From Burkholderiales bacterium (GTDB lineage: Bacteria > Pseudomonadota > Gammaproteobacteria > Burkholderiales > SG8-39), in assembly GCA_014860445.1 (NCBI GenBank), contig JACZJT010000041.1:1-64000 (forward strand): a stretch of 64,000 nucleotides of DNA, read 5' to 3'. A program made the translations under genes and the position numbers. Shown in pieces: positions 1 through 9,950 of this stretch. Positions within the stretch are counted from its first letter, which is position 1; each line of letters opens with the position of its first letter. The notes beneath the pieces are model-generated. The model was not told where the DNA came from. It saw only the letters and a list, made by a program, of their open reading frames with translations, and made no database searches.

Positions 1-10
1 CATGAGACGC

Positions 11-253
11 GTTGCCTCCAAATGCGGATGACTGCAAGGCGCGCGACGAAGCCAAGGGTGGTTCCCTTGGCGAGGAGCGCAACGCCGCAGGCGCCGCATT
101 TGGAGGCAACCCGAAGGGACGGGGGATAATTTGGGCGCAGCACGGCGTTGCTCGTCGCTTGTTTGGAACGACCAAACGGCACCCGAGGAGGGGTTGGGGC
201 CCCTCCGCCCCAACACTGGCGCGCCTTGCGCTGCATCCCAAATTACCCCCGTC
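11..253. repeat. Mosaic of nested inverted repeats (REP/MITE-like intergenic element)
   Basis: No convincing gene lies in 1-281. The stretch is built of palindromes. A perfect 17-bp inverted repeat has arms gttgcctccaaatgcgg (11-27) and its reverse complement (94-110), and encloses an 8-bp hairpin gccaaggg/cccttggc (51-58/64-71). A second, imperfect pair of about 22 bp (gacgggggataatttggg at 118-135 and its near complement at about 234-253) encloses a hairpin gttggggc/gccccaac (193-200/207-214). This nested architecture is typical of dispersed intergenic repeats. Whether other copies exist in the genome cannot be seen here. Confidence 0.6.
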
Positions 254-281
254 GCGCTCATGTGCTGAATGTCAACAGACC

Positions 282-1148
282 CTAGAACCCGTGCTTTGAT
301 TCGCCAGCCGCGCGCATTTCCGCAACGACGCCATCGATCAAACGGCGCGCGATCGAGATCCGGTTCGGCAGTTTGGGCAGGGCGTCGATATCGAACCACT
401 GCGCGTCCTCGATTTCGTCCGGGGCCGGCGTGATTTCGCCGCCCGCATAATCGGCGACGAAGGCGATCATCAGCGAATGCGGAAACGGCCAGGGCTGGCT
501 GGCGAAATAGCGCACATTGGCGATGCGCACCCCGGTTTCCTCCAGTACCTCGCGTGCGAGGCACTGCTCGAGCGATTCGCCGGGTTCGACGAACCCGGCG
601 AGCGCGCTGTACATGCCGGGCGCGAAGCGCGGTGAGCGCGCAAGCAGAATCGATCGCCCGCGCCGGATCAGACACATGACAGCCGGTGCGATGCGCGGAT
701 AGACGATCAGATTGCAGGCGGGGCACTCGCGCGCGCGTTCGCCTTCGCGATGCTGCGTGAGCGTGCCGCAGCGGCCGCAGAACTGATGGGTGCGGTCCCA
801 GTCGATGAATTGCAGCGCGCGGCCGGCGAGCGCGAACAGGTCGTCGTCGAGCCTGCGGTAGAGCATGCGCAATCCCTGCCACTGCATGCCCTGCGGCGCG
901 TCGACGCCGGTGCCGTATTCGAAGGCGTAGCAGGCGCGTTCGCCCAGGGTGCCCAGATACAGCCGGCGCAGCGGCTCGCCTGCCAGGCCGGCCAGATGCT
1001 CATACCCGGGCAATTGCGTCGCGGAGGGATCCTCCGCGACCAGCAGCGAGGTTTGCTGGAACACGAAACACAGGCTTTGCGCGTCGGGCTCGCCCGCGGA
1101 AACCACGGTGCCGACATAGGTCTCGGGTGCACTGAACGGCATCAACAT
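282..1148 (-). CDS. nudC: NADH pyrophosphatase NudC (Nudix hydrolase)
   Basis: Hydrolyses NAD(H) to NMN(H) and AMP and, in characterised family members, removes NAD caps from RNA; cytosolic. The 288-aa protein has a zinc ribbon with C124, C127, C142 and C145, a complete Nudix box at about 185-207 (G185, E191, R199-E200, E203-E204, G206) and the NudC signature SQPWPFPHS at 217-225, which separates NudC from other Nudix enzymes. It is slightly longer than E. coli NudC (257 aa) at the N terminus. The ATG at 1148 was used; an in-frame ATG two codons on is equally possible. The next gene upstream (start 2049, end 1180) is on the same strand with a 31-bp gap, so co-transcription is possible. Confidence 0.93.
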   Translation of the reverse strand: MLMPFSAPETYVGTVVSAGEPDAQSLCFVFQQTSLLVAEDPSATQLPGYEHLAGLAGEPLRRLYLGTLGERACYAFEYGTGVDAPQGMQWQGLRMLYRRLDDDLFALAGRALQFIDWDRTHQFCGRCGTLTQHREGERARECPACNLIVYPRIAPAVMCLIRRGRSILLARSPRFAPGMYSALAGFVEPGESLEQCLAREVLEETGVRIANVRYFASQPWPFPHSLMIAFVADYAGGEITPAPDEIEDAQWFDIDALPKLPNRISIARRLIDGVVAEMRAAGESKHGF

Positions 1149-1179
1149 GGCGTGACCCGGCGCATTGTCGGGGCGACGG

Positions 1180-2049
1180 CTAGGACTTGCGCAAGCGCCG
1201 GATCAGGCTGGAGGTGTCCCAGCGGTTGCCGCCCATTTTCTGAATTTCGCCGTAAAAGCCGTTGACGATTTCGGCGACCGGCAGCGCTGCGCCGTTCTTT
1301 TTCGATTCTTCCAGCGCGATGCGCAGATCCTTGCGCATCCAGTCCACGGCGAAGCCGAAATCGAACTTGTCGTCGACCATGGTCTTGCCCCGGTTGTCCA
1401 TCTGCCAGGATTGCGCTGCGCCTTTGCCGATCACATCGAGTACCTGCTTCGCGTCCAGTCCCGCCTTGAGAGCGAAATTGATGCCCTCGGACAGGCCTTC
1501 GACCAGGCCGGCGATGCAGATCTGATTGACCATTTTGGTGAGTTGCCCCGAACCCGAGGGGCCGAGCAGCGTCACCGCCTTGGCGAAGTGGGCGATGACT
1601 GGTTTGGCGGTTTCAAACGGCGCCGGATCGCCGCCGCACATCACCGTGAGCGTACCGTTTTCCGCGCCGGCCTGACCGCCGGAAACCGGCGCGTCGATGA
1701 AGTGAATACCCTTTTTGGCCGCAGCGGCGTACAGTTCGCGCGCGATATTGGCCGAGGCTGTGGTGTGGTCTACGAAGATGGCGCCCTTGGCCATGCCCTC
1801 GAACGCGCCATCCTTGCCCACTGTCACTGCGCGCAGGTCGGGATCGTCGCCCACGCATGAAAATACGATGGCCGCGCCCTGCGCGGCGGCTTTCGGCGTG
1901 TCGGCCGCCTTGCCGCCATGTTTGGCCACCCAGTCGTCGGCTTTGGCGCGCGTGCGGTTGTACACCGTGACTTCGTGTCCGTTCTTGGCCAGATAGCCTG
2001 CCATCGGAAAACCCATGACGCCCAGACCGAGGAATGCGACTTTTGCCAT
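1180..2049 (-). CDS. NAD(P)-dependent beta-hydroxyacid dehydrogenase (3-hydroxyisobutyrate / tartronate-semialdehyde reductase family)
   Basis: The 289-aa protein has the family's N-terminal Rossmann signature GLGVMGFPMA (8-17), the substrate-binding motif DAPVSGG (119-125), and the catalytic-lysine segment with K172 and N175, followed by the all-helical C-terminal domain. Length matches the family. Members reduce tartronate semialdehyde or oxidise 3-hydroxyisobutyrate, and sequence inspection cannot fix the substrate. A role in glyoxylate/glycolate recycling would suit the neighbouring Calvin-cycle genes, because tartronate semialdehyde arises downstream of phosphoglycolate salvage; this is inference from context only. 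The ATG at 2049 is preceded by a purine-rich ribosome-binding site. Confidence 0.85.
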   Translation of the reverse strand: MAKVAFLGLGVMGFPMAGYLAKNGHEVTVYNRTRAKADDWVAKHGGKAADTPKAAAQGAAIVFSCVGDDPDLRAVTVGKDGAFEGMAKGAIFVDHTTASANIARELYAAAAKKGIHFIDAPVSGGQAGAENGTLTVMCGGDPAPFETAKPVIAHFAKAVTLLGPSGSGQLTKMVNQICIAGLVEGLSEGINFALKAGLDAKQVLDVIGKGAAQSWQMDNRGKTMVDDKFDFGFAVDWMRKDLRIALEESKKNGAALPVAEIVNGFYGEIQKMGGNRWDTSSLIRRLRKS

Positions 2050-2106
2050 TGCAGTCTCCTGTAGATTCGGTTCAATGGCCTATTATAAAGGCTCGCTACC
2101 GGCAGA

Positions 2107-3021
2107 TCACTTTTCCGGGAGGAGTTTGCCTGCGGTAGACAGCAGAAAAGCCCTGAACGCCTGCGCGATCGGCGACAGGCGCTTGGCGGCCAGGTGCACC
2201 ACATGCCAATCGCGCACGATAGGCAGACCCTGCACGTCGAGGACCGCCAGGCGCCGCGTTTTCAATTCCAGTTCTATGGTGTGCAGGGACAGCAGGCTGA
2301 CGCCCATGCCAGCCTGAACCGCCTGCTTGATGGTCTCGTTGCTTGCCATTTCCATGCTGACGTTGAGCGGCAAGCGGTGCTCGGCGAACAGGCGCTCGAG
2401 CAGTCCGCGCGTGCCCGAGCCGGGTTCGCGTATCAGGAAGGTCTCCCTGGCGAGGCGTGCGAGCGGAATGCGGCGTTTCTTTGCGAGCGGGTGGCCGGGC
2501 GCTGCGATGAGTACATGCGGGTGGCGCGCGAACGGTTCGACCACGGTCTCCATGTCCTGCGGCGTGCGCCCCATGATGGCGAGATCCACCTCGTTCTCGG
2601 CGAGCTGCTTCAGGACGACCTCGCGGTTATTGGCAGAGAGCTTTACCGTTACGCCAGGGTGCCGCTTCAAGAAGCGCGCGAGCAGCGGCGGCACGAAGTA
2701 CTTCGCCGTGCTCACCATGGTGATGACGAGGCGCCCCTGCGACAGGCCTTTGCGCGCGGCGAGCGCCTCGTCGGCATCGCGCAGTTGTTGGGCGATCACG
2801 CGGCTGTGCTGGTGCAACTCGGTTCCTGCCTCGGTCAGGAAAATCTTTTTCCCCAGGCGTTCGAAAAGCGGCAACCCGGCCTGTTCCTCGAGCAGCTTCA
2901 CCTGCATTGAGACCGCGGGCTGGGTCAGATGCAGCTCTGCCGCTGCGCGCGAGAATGAAAGCTGGCGCGCGACCGCCTCGAATACCTGCAGCTGGCGCAG
3001 TGTCGCGTGCCTTAGCGTCAT
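2107..3021 (-). CDS. cbbR: LysR-type transcriptional regulator CbbR
   Basis: The 304-aa protein has an N-terminal winged helix-turn-helix (about residues 5-62, with the LysR hallmark ...RAAAELHLTQPAVSMQVKLLE-type segment) and a periplasmic-binding-protein-like co-inducer domain (about 90-295). It is divergent from cbbL, 125 bp apart, the classical arrangement of CbbR with the operon it controls. CbbR proteins bind TNA-containing sites in this gap and respond to metabolites such as RuBP or NADPH. The identification as CbbR rests on family plus position. The gene is in the same direction as, and 57 bp ahead of, the downstream dehydrogenase. Confidence 0.9.
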   Translation of the reverse strand: MTLRHATLRQLQVFEAVARQLSFSRAAAELHLTQPAVSMQVKLLEEQAGLPLFERLGKKIFLTEAGTELHQHSRVIAQQLRDADEALAARKGLSQGRLVITMVSTAKYFVPPLLARFLKRHPGVTVKLSANNREVVLKQLAENEVDLAIMGRTPQDMETVVEPFARHPHVLIAAPGHPLAKKRRIPLARLARETFLIREPGSGTRGLLERLFAEHRLPLNVSMEMASNETIKQAVQAGMGVSLLSLHTIELELKTRRLAVLDVQGLPIVRDWHVVHLAAKRLSPIAQAFRAFLLSTAGKLLPEK

Positions 3022-3146
3022 GCAATCTGTCCTCTTTCATGCATCAGTAAAAGCTTATCATATGAATAAGAATACGTGAATATCATTTATGTATTGTCCC
3101 CGTTAGCCTGTCGGCTGGTTAAACGTGCTTTTGAGCGGAGGCGGAC
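3022..3146. promoter_or_regulatory. cbbR/cbbL divergent control region with candidate CbbR site
   Basis: This 125-bp gap between the divergent cbbR and cbbL starts is locally AT-rich. It contains the imperfect palindrome cttatcatatgaataag at 3054-3070, a plausible LysR-type (T-N11-A class) operator. A purine-rich Shine-Dalgarno segment (gagcggagg, 3133-3141) precedes the cbbL ATG. Promoter hexamers were not assigned. Confidence 0.5.
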
Positions 3147-4574
3147 ATGCGCAACACGAGCGGCAGCTACAGCGCCGGGGTCAAGGACTACCGGCACACT
3201 TATTGGGAGCCAAACTATCCGGTCAAAGAAACGGACCTGCTGGCCTGTTTCAAGATCACGCCGCAGGAGGGTGTGCCGCGCGAAGAGGCCGCCGCCGCGG
3301 TGGCGGCCGAATCCTCCACCGGCACCTGGACCACGGTGTGGACGGACCTGCTTACGGATCTCGATCATTACAAGGGCCGCGCCTACCGCATCGAGGACGT
3401 GCCCGGGGATCCAAGCTGCTTTTACGCGTTTATCGCCTATCCGATCGATCTGTTCGAGGAAGGCTCGGTGGTCAACGTACTCACCTCGCTTGCCGGCAAC
3501 GTGTTCGGCTTCAAGGCGATCCGCGCGCTGCGCCTCGAGGACGTGCGCTTTCCGCTCGCCTACGTCATGACCTGCGGCGGGCCGCCGCACGGCATCGCGG
3601 TCGAGCGCGACATCATGAACAAGTACGGCCGGCCGCTGCTGGGCTGCACCATCAAGCCCAAGCTGGGCCTGTCCGCGAAGAACTACGGGCGCGCGGTCTA
3701 CGAATGCCTGCGCGGCGGGCTGGACTTCACCAAGGACGACGAGAACGTCAACTCGCAGCCCTTCATGCGCTGGCGCCAGCGCTTCGACTTCGTCGCCGAG
3801 GCGGTGAAAAAAGCCGAGGCCGAAACCGGCGAGCGCAAAGGCCACTACCTGAATGTCACTGCGCCCACGCCCGAGGAAATGTACAAGCGCGCCGAGCACG
3901 CCAAGGAACTCGACATGCCGATCATCATGCACGACTTCCTCACCGGCGGATTCTGCGCACACACGGGCCTCGCGAACTGGTGCCGCAATAACGGCATTCT
4001 GCTGCACGTGCACCGCGCGCTGCACGCGGTGCTCGACCGCGACCGTCACCACGGCATCCATTTCCGCGTGCTGGCGAAATGCCTGCGGCTATCGGGCGGC
4101 GACCACCTGCATTCGGGTACGGTGGTGGGCAAGCTCGAAGGCGATCGTGAGGCGACGCTGGGCTGGATCGACCTGATGCGCGAGCGATTCATTCCCGAGA
4201 ACCGCGCGCGCGGCATCTTTTTCGACCAGGACTTCGGTTTCATGCCGGGCCTGTTTCCGGTGGCTTCGGGCGGTATCCACGTTTGGCACATCCCGGCGCT
4301 GGTCGCCATATTCGGCGACGATTCGGTGATGCAGTTCGGCGGTGGTACGCTCGGTCACCCCTGGGGCAATGCCGCGGGCGCCTGCGCCAACCGCGTTGCG
4401 CTGGAGGCCTGCGTCGAGGCGCGCAACCAGGGCCGGTCGGTGGAGAAGGAAGGCAAAGCCATCCTGCTCGCGGCGGCCAAGAACAGCCCGGAGTTGAAGG
4501 CCGCGATGGAGACCTGGAAGGAAATCAAGTTCGAATTCGACACCGTCGACAAGCTCGACATGGCGCACGCCTGA
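3147..4574 (+). CDS. cbbL: RubisCO large subunit, Form IA (green type)
   Basis: Carboxylates or oxygenates ribulose 1,5-bisphosphate, forming the L8S8 enzyme with CbbS in the cytosol. At 475 aa it is full length. The carbamylated lysine K196 sits in [11 protein letters not shown] (190-200) with metal ligands D198 and E199; K170 lies in TIKPK, H289 in LHVHR, and loop-6 K329 in [10 protein letters not shown]. The sequence is green-type (Form IA): the stretch [20 protein letters not shown] and the C terminus ending KLDMAHA match proteobacterial IA enzymes, not the red Form IC enzymes usually found in cbbLSXY operons. It is the first gene of the operon, 30 bp ahead of cbbS. No carboxysome genes follow. 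Confidence 0.97.
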   Translation: MRNTSGSYSAGVKDYRHTYWEPNYPVKETDLLACFKITPQEGVPREEAAAAVAAESSTGTWTTVWTDLLTDLDHYKGRAYRIEDVPGDPSCFYAFIAYPIDLFEEGSVVNVLTSLAGNVFGFKAIRALRLEDVRFPLAYVMTCGGPPHGIAVERDIMNKYGRPLLGCTIKPKLGLSAKNYGRAVYECLRGGLDFTKDDENVNSQPFMRWRQRFDFVAEAVKKAEAETGERKGHYLNVTAPTPEEMYKRAEHAKELDMPIIMHDFLTGGFCAHTGLANWCRNNGILLHVHRALHAVLDRDRHHGIHFRVLAKCLRLSGGDHLHSGTVVGKLEGDREATLGWIDLMRERFIPENRARGIFFDQDFGFMPGLFPVASGGIHVWHIPALVAIFGDDSVMQFGGGTLGHPWGNAAGACANRVALEACVEARNQGRSVEKEGKAILLAAAKNSPELKAAMETWKEIKFEFDTVDKLDMAHA

Positions 4575-4604
4575 TCGGCGTCGGAATATTACGGGAGCAA
4601 GCAC

Positions 4605-4961
4605 ATGAGCGAAATGCAAGACTACAAATCGCGGCTGTCGGATCCGTCGACGCGCAAGTTCGGCACTTTTTCCTACCTGCCCGCGATGACGCCGGAGCGC
4701 ATCCGCAAGCAGGTCGAATTCATCGTCAAACGCGGCTGGGCGCCGGCGCTCGAGCACACAGAGCCCTCGCACCTGATGGACGACTACTGGTATATGTGGA
4801 AACTGCCGCTGTTCGGTGAAACCAATGTGGACCGCGTACTCGCCGAGGCGGAAGCCTGCCACAAGGCCAACCCGAACAACCACGTGCGCCTGGTCGGCTA
4901 CGACAAATTGAAGCAGACCCAGGGCGCCACCATGGTCGTATTTCGCGGCAAGACCGTCTAG
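4605..4961 (+). CDS. cbbS: RubisCO small subunit, Form IA
   Basis: The 118-aa small subunit of the L8S8 RubisCO. The N terminus ([14 protein letters not shown]) and the [13 protein letters not shown] motif (about 64-76) are typical of Form IA small subunits, and the protein lacks the C-terminal extension of red-type CbbS. It pairs with the green-type large subunit just upstream. An RBS (gggagc) precedes the ATG at 4605. The next gene, cbbY, starts 24 bp after the stop. Confidence 0.96.
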   Translation: MSEMQDYKSRLSDPSTRKFGTFSYLPAMTPERIRKQVEFIVKRGWAPALEHTEPSHLMDDYWYMWKLPLFGETNVDRVLAEAEACHKANPNNHVRLVGYDKLKQTQGATMVVFRGKTV

Positions 4962-4985
4962 CCGCCGCTTAGCAAAGGAGCCAAC

Positions 4986-5762
4986 TTGGGCATCAAGGCA
5001 TTGATATTCGATGTCGACGGCACCATCGCCGACACCGAGGAAACCCACCGCCAGGCGTTCAACGCGGCCTTCCTCGAACTGGGCCTCGCCTGGGAATGGG
5101 ATCAGCGCGAGTATGCCGAGCTGTTGCGCACCTCGGGCGGCAAAGAGCGCATAGAGCGTTACATCGAGTCGCAGAAGCTCAAGGTGCAGGAGAAGGCCAG
5201 GCTCAAACGCATGGTGCAACTCCTACATTCCAGCAAGACGCGCATCTATACCGAGTTGATCGCAGACGGTCGCGCACCGCTGCGCCCCGGCGTGGCGCGG
5301 CTCATCGGCGAGGCGCGTGAGGCGGGCCTGCGCCTGGGCATCGCGTCGACTACCACCTCGGCCAATGTTTCAGCGCTCCTCGGCGCACAATTCGGCGCCG
5401 ATGCCTGGAATTGGTTCGAGGCGCTCGCCTGCGGCGATGTGGTGGAGAAGAAAAAACCCGCGCCCGACATCTATACCCGGGCGCTCGGCATGCTGCGCCT
5501 GCCGGCACAGGCCTGTGTCGCGTTCGAGGATTCGGTCAACGGTCTGCGGTCGGCCAAGGCCGCGGGGCTGTACACGGTGGTCACGCCGACTGCCTGGAGC
5601 GAGGGACATGATTTTCGCGGTGCCGACCTGCTGCTGGCGAGTCTGGGCGACGCGCATGCACCGCTGCAGGGCGATGACGCCAGGCTCGCCGGCGGGACCT
5701 GCCTGACGCTGGCGCGCCTCGAGCAATTGCATGCCGCCGCGCCGCGTTCGGCCGCGGCATAA
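4986..5762 (+). CDS. cbbY: HAD-superfamily phosphatase CbbY
   Basis: The 258-aa HAD hydrolase has the nucleophile motif DVDGT (D9, D11), a helical cap, and the C-terminal motif with [17 protein letters not shown]. CbbY of red-type systems dephosphorylates xylulose-1,5-bisphosphate, an inhibitory by-product of RubisCO; the same role is likely here, though the RubisCO is green-type. The start is a TTG at 4986 preceded by a strong Shine-Dalgarno aaaggag (4974-4980 region). It lies in the cbb operon between cbbS and cbbF, followed by two tandem hairpins. Confidence 0.9.
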   Translation: MGIKALIFDVDGTIADTEETHRQAFNAAFLELGLAWEWDQREYAELLRTSGGKERIERYIESQKLKVQEKARLKRMVQLLHSSKTRIYTELIADGRAPLRPGVARLIGEAREAGLRLGIASTTTSANVSALLGAQFGADAWNWFEALACGDVVEKKKPAPDIYTRALGMLRLPAQACVAFEDSVNGLRSAKAAGLYTVVTPTAWSEGHDFRGADLLLASLGDAHAPLQGDDARLAGGTCLTLARLEQLHAAAPRSAAA

Positions 5763-5769
5763 CAAATGG

Positions 5770-5836
5770 AGACCGCAACAAAAGCCATTTTGTTGCGGTC
5801 TGGTTCAGGAGAGCACGAGGGGAAATATCCCCTCGT
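5770..5836 (+). promoter_or_regulatory. Tandem hairpins in the cbbY-cbbF intercistronic gap
   Basis: Two perfect stem-loops stand back to back in a 104-bp gap inside the operon. The first has a 14-bp stem (agaccgcaacaaaa, 5770-5783, with 5788-5801) and a 4-nt loop. The second has a 9-bp stem (acgagggga, 5815-5823, with 5828-5836) and an aata loop. Neither is followed by a long U-tract, so partial termination, mRNA processing or transcript stabilisation that sets RubisCO above the other enzymes is more likely than full termination. Confidence 0.6.
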
Positions 5837-5866
5837 CTTGTTACAGACTCGCAAAGGGAAGAGAAC

Positions 5867-6937
5867 ATGCCGCTCAAGAGCACGCTGACCGAATTCATCA
5901 TCGGCGAGCAGCGCAAATACAGCGGTGCCACCGGCGGATTCACGGCGCTGCTGAATGACGTCCAGCTCGCCTGCAAACGCATTGCGAAACTCCTGGGCAA
6001 GGGCGCCCTGGCAGGGGTTCACGGAGCGGCGGAGGGGGAAAACGTCCAGGGCGAGCGGCAAATGAAACTCGATGTAATGGCGAACGACGTTTTCCTGCGC
6101 ACCAACGAATGGGGCGGACACCTTGCCGCGATGGCGTCCGAAGAGTTGGAGTCTGTCTATCACATACCGGCACGGTTCCCGCGCGGCCGCTACCTGCTGG
6201 CCTTCGATCCGCTGGATGGATCGAGCAATATCGATGTCAATGTCGCCGTGGGCTCGATATTTTCCGTTCTGCGTTGCGCGGAGGGCGTAAGCGAACCGAC
6301 GGCGCGGGATTTTCTGCAAGCGGGCACGGAGCAGGTCTGCGCAGGCTATGCGATCTACGGCCCTACGACCATGCTGGTGCTTACGCTCGGCCACGGCGTG
6401 CACGGATTCACCCTCGATCGCGAGATCGGCGAGTTCATTCTCACCCATCCCGATCTGCGTATTCCCGCGGAGACCAGCGAGTTCGCGATCAACGCGTCCA
6501 ACGAGCGCTTCTGGGAGCCGCCGGTGAAGCGTTACATTTCGGAATGCCTTGCCGGCCGGGGCGGTCCCCGCGCCAAGGACTTCAATATGCGCTGGATCGC
6601 GTCTTTTGTGGCCGAGGTACATCGCATCCTGATGCGCGGCGGCCTGTTCATGTATCCGAAAGACAATAAAGACCCGGCCAAGGCCGGGCGCCTGCGCCTG
6701 TTGTATGAGGCGAGCCCGATGGCTTTCCTGGTCGAACAGGCCGGAGGCGCGGCGTCGACGGGTCGCGGACGTATACTCGAAGCCGGACCGGAGAGCCTGC
6801 ACCAGCGCGTGCCCGTGATCCTCGGCTCGAAACAGGAGGTCGAGCGCATCGCGCGTTATCATGGCGAGCATGACCGCGGCGTGGACCAGCCCTTCAGCTC
6901 GCCGCTGTTTAACGAACGCACTTTGTTCGTGCAATAG
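5867..6937 (+). CDS. cbbF: Fructose-1,6-bisphosphatase class I
   Basis: Removes the C1 phosphate of fructose 1,6-bisphosphate (and commonly sedoheptulose 1,7-bisphosphate in autotrophs) in RuBP regeneration. The 356-aa protein carries the metal-binding motif [12 protein letters not shown] (about 116-127), a class I hallmark, and the C-terminal catalytic segment [23 protein letters not shown] good RBS (aaagggaagag) precedes the ATG. It lies between cbbY and cbbP; the tandem hairpins just upstream may set its level separately from cbbLS. Confidence 0.96.
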   Translation: MPLKSTLTEFIIGEQRKYSGATGGFTALLNDVQLACKRIAKLLGKGALAGVHGAAEGENVQGERQMKLDVMANDVFLRTNEWGGHLAAMASEELESVYHIPARFPRGRYLLAFDPLDGSSNIDVNVAVGSIFSVLRCAEGVSEPTARDFLQAGTEQVCAGYAIYGPTTMLVLTLGHGVHGFTLDREIGEFILTHPDLRIPAETSEFAINASNERFWEPPVKRYISECLAGRGGPRAKDFNMRWIASFVAEVHRILMRGGLFMYPKDNKDPAKAGRLRLLYEASPMAFLVEQAGGAASTGRGRILEAGPESLHQRVPVILGSKQEVERIARYHGEHDRGVDQPFSSPLFNERTLFVQ

Positions 6938-6978
6938 CGGCCGCCGACCGGAATCGACAAATACGAGGAGCAAAACCC

Positions 6979-7851
6979 ATGTCAGTGAAGCACCCGGTCA
7001 TCGCGATCACCGGCTCTTCGGGCGCCGGCACCACGTCGGTGACGCGCACCTTTCAGCACATATTCCGCCGCGAGAAGCTCAATGCGGCGATAGTCGAAGG
7101 CGACGCCTTTCACCGCTATGACCGCAAGGCGATGAAGGCGGCGATGGCGGAGGCTGCGCAAAGCGGCAACAACCATTTCAGCCATTTCGGTCCTGAATCC
7201 AACCTGTTCGAAGACCTCGAGGCCTTGTTCGCGAGCTACGGCAAGAACGGGGGCGGGCGCAACCGCAAGTACCTGCACAATGATGCCGAGGCCGCGCCTT
7301 ACAAGCAGGAACCAGGCACATTCACGCCCTGGGAGGAGGTGCCGCAGGGCACCGACCTGCTGTTCTACGAAGGGCTGCACGGGGCGGTGGTGACCGACAA
7401 GGTCAACATCGCACGCCACGCCGACCTGCTCGTGGGCGTGGTGCCGACCATTAATCTCGAATGGATCCAGAAGCTGCACCGCGACAAGGCCACACGCGGC
7501 TATTCCACCGAGGCGGTGGTCGACACCATACTGCGGCGCATGCCCGACTACGTGAACTACATCGTGCCCCAGTTCGCGCAGACGCATATCAATTTTCAGC
7601 GCGTGCCCACGGTCGACACCTCAAATCCCTTCATCGCGCGCGACATTCCCAGTGCCGACGAAAGTTTTCTTGTGATCCGCTTCGCCAATCCCAAGGGTAT
7701 CGACCTGCCCTATCTGATCACCATGCTGCATGATTCCTTCATGTCGCGGCCGAACATCATCGTCGTGCCGGGCGGAAAGATGGAGCTCGCCATGCAGCTG
7801 ATATTCACGCCGATGATCCTGCAACTCATGGACCGCAAGCGCCGCGCTTAG
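6979..7851 (+). CDS. cbbP: Phosphoribulokinase
   Basis: Phosphorylates ribulose 5-phosphate to RuBP, the committed regenerating step. The 290-aa protein is the short proteobacterial (class I) type. The P-loop variant GSSGAGTTSV occupies about residues 12-21; the segment around VEGDAFHRYDR holds the catalytic aspartate region, and LFYEGLHG resembles the Walker B area. An RBS (gaggagc) lies ahead of the ATG. It is embedded in the cbb operon between cbbF and cbbT. Confidence 0.97.
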   Translation: MSVKHPVIAITGSSGAGTTSVTRTFQHIFRREKLNAAIVEGDAFHRYDRKAMKAAMAEAAQSGNNHFSHFGPESNLFEDLEALFASYGKNGGGRNRKYLHNDAEAAPYKQEPGTFTPWEEVPQGTDLLFYEGLHGAVVTDKVNIARHADLLVGVVPTINLEWIQKLHRDKATRGYSTEAVVDTILRRMPDYVNYIVPQFAQTHINFQRVPTVDTSNPFIARDIPSADESFLVIRFANPKGIDLPYLITMLHDSFMSRPNIIVVPGGKMELAMQLIFTPMILQLMDRKRRA

Positions 7852-7881
7852 CGCAGGGTCTTTTCCAAGCGGTTTTTCACG

Positions 7882-7903
7882 GGCGCGATGGAAAAATCGC
7901 GCC
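7882..7903 (+). promoter_or_regulatory. Hairpin in the cbbP-cbbT gap
   Basis: A perfect 8-bp stem ggcgcgat/atcgcgcc (7882-7889 with 7896-7903) and a 6-nt loop lie 42 bp ahead of the chosen cbbT start. The hairpin swallows an alternative upstream ATG at 7888, which argues that this ATG is not the cbbT start. Confidence 0.4.
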
Positions 7904-7944
7904 GCTTCGACGATAATCCCAGCTTCGCCTCATCCCCCCAGGCC

Positions 7945-9936
7945 ATGAAAACCTCCAGCAAAGAACTCGCCAACGCCATTCGCGCCTTGTCCATGGACGC
8001 GGTGCAGGCCGCCAACTCCGGCCACCCTGGCATGCCCATGGGCATGGCGGAAATCGCGCTCGCCTTGTGGACGCGCCATCTGCGCCACAATCCGGCCAAC
8101 CCGAAGTGGGCCGACCGCGACCGCTTCGTGCTCTCCAACGGCCACGGTTCGATGTTGCTGTATTCCCTATTGCACCTCACGGGCTATGCGCTGCCGATGG
8201 AAGAGCTGCGGCGCTTTCGCCAGCTGCACTCGAAGACGCCGGGCCACCCGGAAGTCGGCGTGACCCCGGGCGTGGAAACCACCACCGGGCCGCTGGGTCA
8301 GGGCGTCGCCAATGCAGTCGGCATGGCGCTCGCGGAACGCCTGCTCGCCGCGGAGTTCAACCGACCGGGCCTGGACCTTGTCGATCACCACACCTATGTG
8401 TTCCTCGGCGACGGCTGCCTGATGGAAGGCGTTTCGCACGAGGCCTGCTCACTTGCAGGCACACTCAAGCTGGGCAAATTGATTGCGCTCTACGACGACA
8501 ACGGCATTTCCATCGACGGAAAAGTGCAGGGCTGGTTCACCGACGACACGCCCAAGCGCTTCGAAGCCTACGGCTGGCACGTCATCCCCGCGGTGGACGG
8601 CCATGACGTCGACGCCGTGGACCGTGCGATTCAAGCGGCCAAGGCGGTAAGCGACCGGCCCAGCCTGATTTGCTGCAAGACAGTGATCGGCAAAGGTTCT
8701 CCCAAGCGCGGCGGAACCGCAAAGGCGCACGGCGAAGCCCTCGGTGCCGAAGAAATCGCGGCGACACGCGCGGCGATCGGCTGGAATTACCCGCCGTTCG
8801 AAGTGCCCCAGGAGGTCTACGCCGGCTGGGACGCGCGCGCGCGAGGCGCCGAGATTGAATCCGAGTGGAAGCAGCGTTACAGCGCCTACGCGAAACAACA
8901 CCCGCAGCTGGCCGCCGAGTTTCAGCGGCGCGGGGCGGGCGAATTGCCCGCCGGATGGCGCGAACATTGTGACGCGCTGCTCGCGCAGATCGACACCAAG
9001 GCGGAGACCGTCGCGACGCGCAAGGCTTCGCAGCATGCGATCGAGGGCCTGGCACCGGTCCTGCCCGAATTCGTCGGCGGCTCGGCCGACCTCACCGGAT
9101 CGAATCTCACCAACTGGTCGACGGCGAAAACGGTGGGATCGACGGGTGGCGGCAACTACCTATCGTTTGGCGTGCGCGAGTTCGGCATGGCGGCGATCGG
9201 CAACGGCATGGCGCTGCATGGCGGACTGCTTCCGTTTTCCGGCACGTTCCTGACGTTTTCCGACTATGCGCGCAACGCGCTGCGCATGGCGGCGCTGATG
9301 AAGCTGCGCAATATTTTCGTCTATACCCATGACTCCATCGGTCTGGGCGAGGATGGGCCGACGCACCAGTCCGTGGAGCACGTATCGAGCCTGAGGCTGA
9401 TGCCGGGGCTGGATGTGTGGCGGCCCTGCGACACCGTGGAATCGGCGCAGGCCTGGATCAGCGCGGTTGAGCGCCGCGACGGACCGAGCGCGCTGGTGTT
9501 CTCGCGCCAGAACCTGCAATTTCAGAAGCGCGATGCCAAGACGCGCGCGGGAATCGCGCGCGGCGGCTACGTGCTCGCAGATTGCGCGGGTGCGCCGCAG
9601 GCGCTCCTGCTTGCAACAGGCTCGGAAGTCCAGCTTGCCCTGGGCGCACAAGCGAAGCTCGCCGAAGGCGGTGTGCGTGTGCGCGTGGTCTCAATGCCTT
9701 CGACCAGCGTATTCGATCGCCAGGATGCGGCTTACCGCGAAGCGGTCCTGCCGCGCGGGGTGCCGCGTGTCGCAGTCGAGGCGGGCGTATCGGACTACTG
9801 GCGCAAATACGTCGGGCTGGAAGGCGCGGTAGTCGGCATCGACCGCTACGGAGAGTCTGCTCCAGGTCCGGAACTGTTCAAATATTTCGGATTTACGGTG
9901 GATAATGTCGTGACCGCGGTGAAAAGCGTGGTTTGA
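7945..9936 (+). CDS. cbbT: Transketolase
   Basis: TPP-dependent transfer of two-carbon units between sugar phosphates in RuBP regeneration. With the start at 7945 the protein is 663 aa, the length of E. coli TktA, and begins [13 protein letters not shown], which aligns with the family N terminus. The longer reading from the ATG at 7888 adds 19 unconserved residues and starts inside a hairpin. Visible motifs include [11 protein letters not shown], the thiamine-binding GDGCLMEG segment followed by [15 protein letters not shown], and EDGPTHQ in the pyrimidine domain. The CSVNQ-type Shine-Dalgarno is weak for either start. Confidence 0.95.
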   Translation: MKTSSKELANAIRALSMDAVQAANSGHPGMPMGMAEIALALWTRHLRHNPANPKWADRDRFVLSNGHGSMLLYSLLHLTGYALPMEELRRFRQLHSKTPGHPEVGVTPGVETTTGPLGQGVANAVGMALAERLLAAEFNRPGLDLVDHHTYVFLGDGCLMEGVSHEACSLAGTLKLGKLIALYDDNGISIDGKVQGWFTDDTPKRFEAYGWHVIPAVDGHDVDAVDRAIQAAKAVSDRPSLICCKTVIGKGSPKRGGTAKAHGEALGAEEIAATRAAIGWNYPPFEVPQEVYAGWDARARGAEIESEWKQRYSAYAKQHPQLAAEFQRRGAGELPAGWREHCDALLAQIDTKAETVATRKASQHAIEGLAPVLPEFVGGSADLTGSNLTNWSTAKTVGSTGGGNYLSFGVREFGMAAIGNGMALHGGLLPFSGTFLTFSDYARNALRMAALMKLRNIFVYTHDSIGLGEDGPTHQSVEHVSSLRLMPGLDVWRPCDTVESAQAWISAVERRDGPSALVFSRQNLQFQKRDAKTRAGIARGGYVLADCAGAPQALLLATGSEVQLALGAQAKLAEGGVRVRVVSMPSTSVFDRQDAAYREAVLPRGVPRVAVEAGVSDYWRKYVGLEGAVVGIDRYGESAPGPELFKYFGFTVDNVVTAVKSVV

Positions 9937-9950
9937 GCGGATGCGGGCGG

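Noticed and set aside
12-299. 95-aa open frame over the first 281 bases
   Set aside because: It runs through the palindromic repeat mosaic, has no family pattern and an unlikely composition.
3147-4961. Red-type (Form IC) RubisCO, suggested by the cbbY-F-P-T-G-K order
   Set aside because: The large- and small-subunit sequences match Form IA and cbbX is absent.
5471-6973. 500-aa open frame antisense to cbbY/cbbF
   Set aside because: Complementary shadow of GC-rich genes; the plus-strand products are unmistakable CbbY and FBPase.
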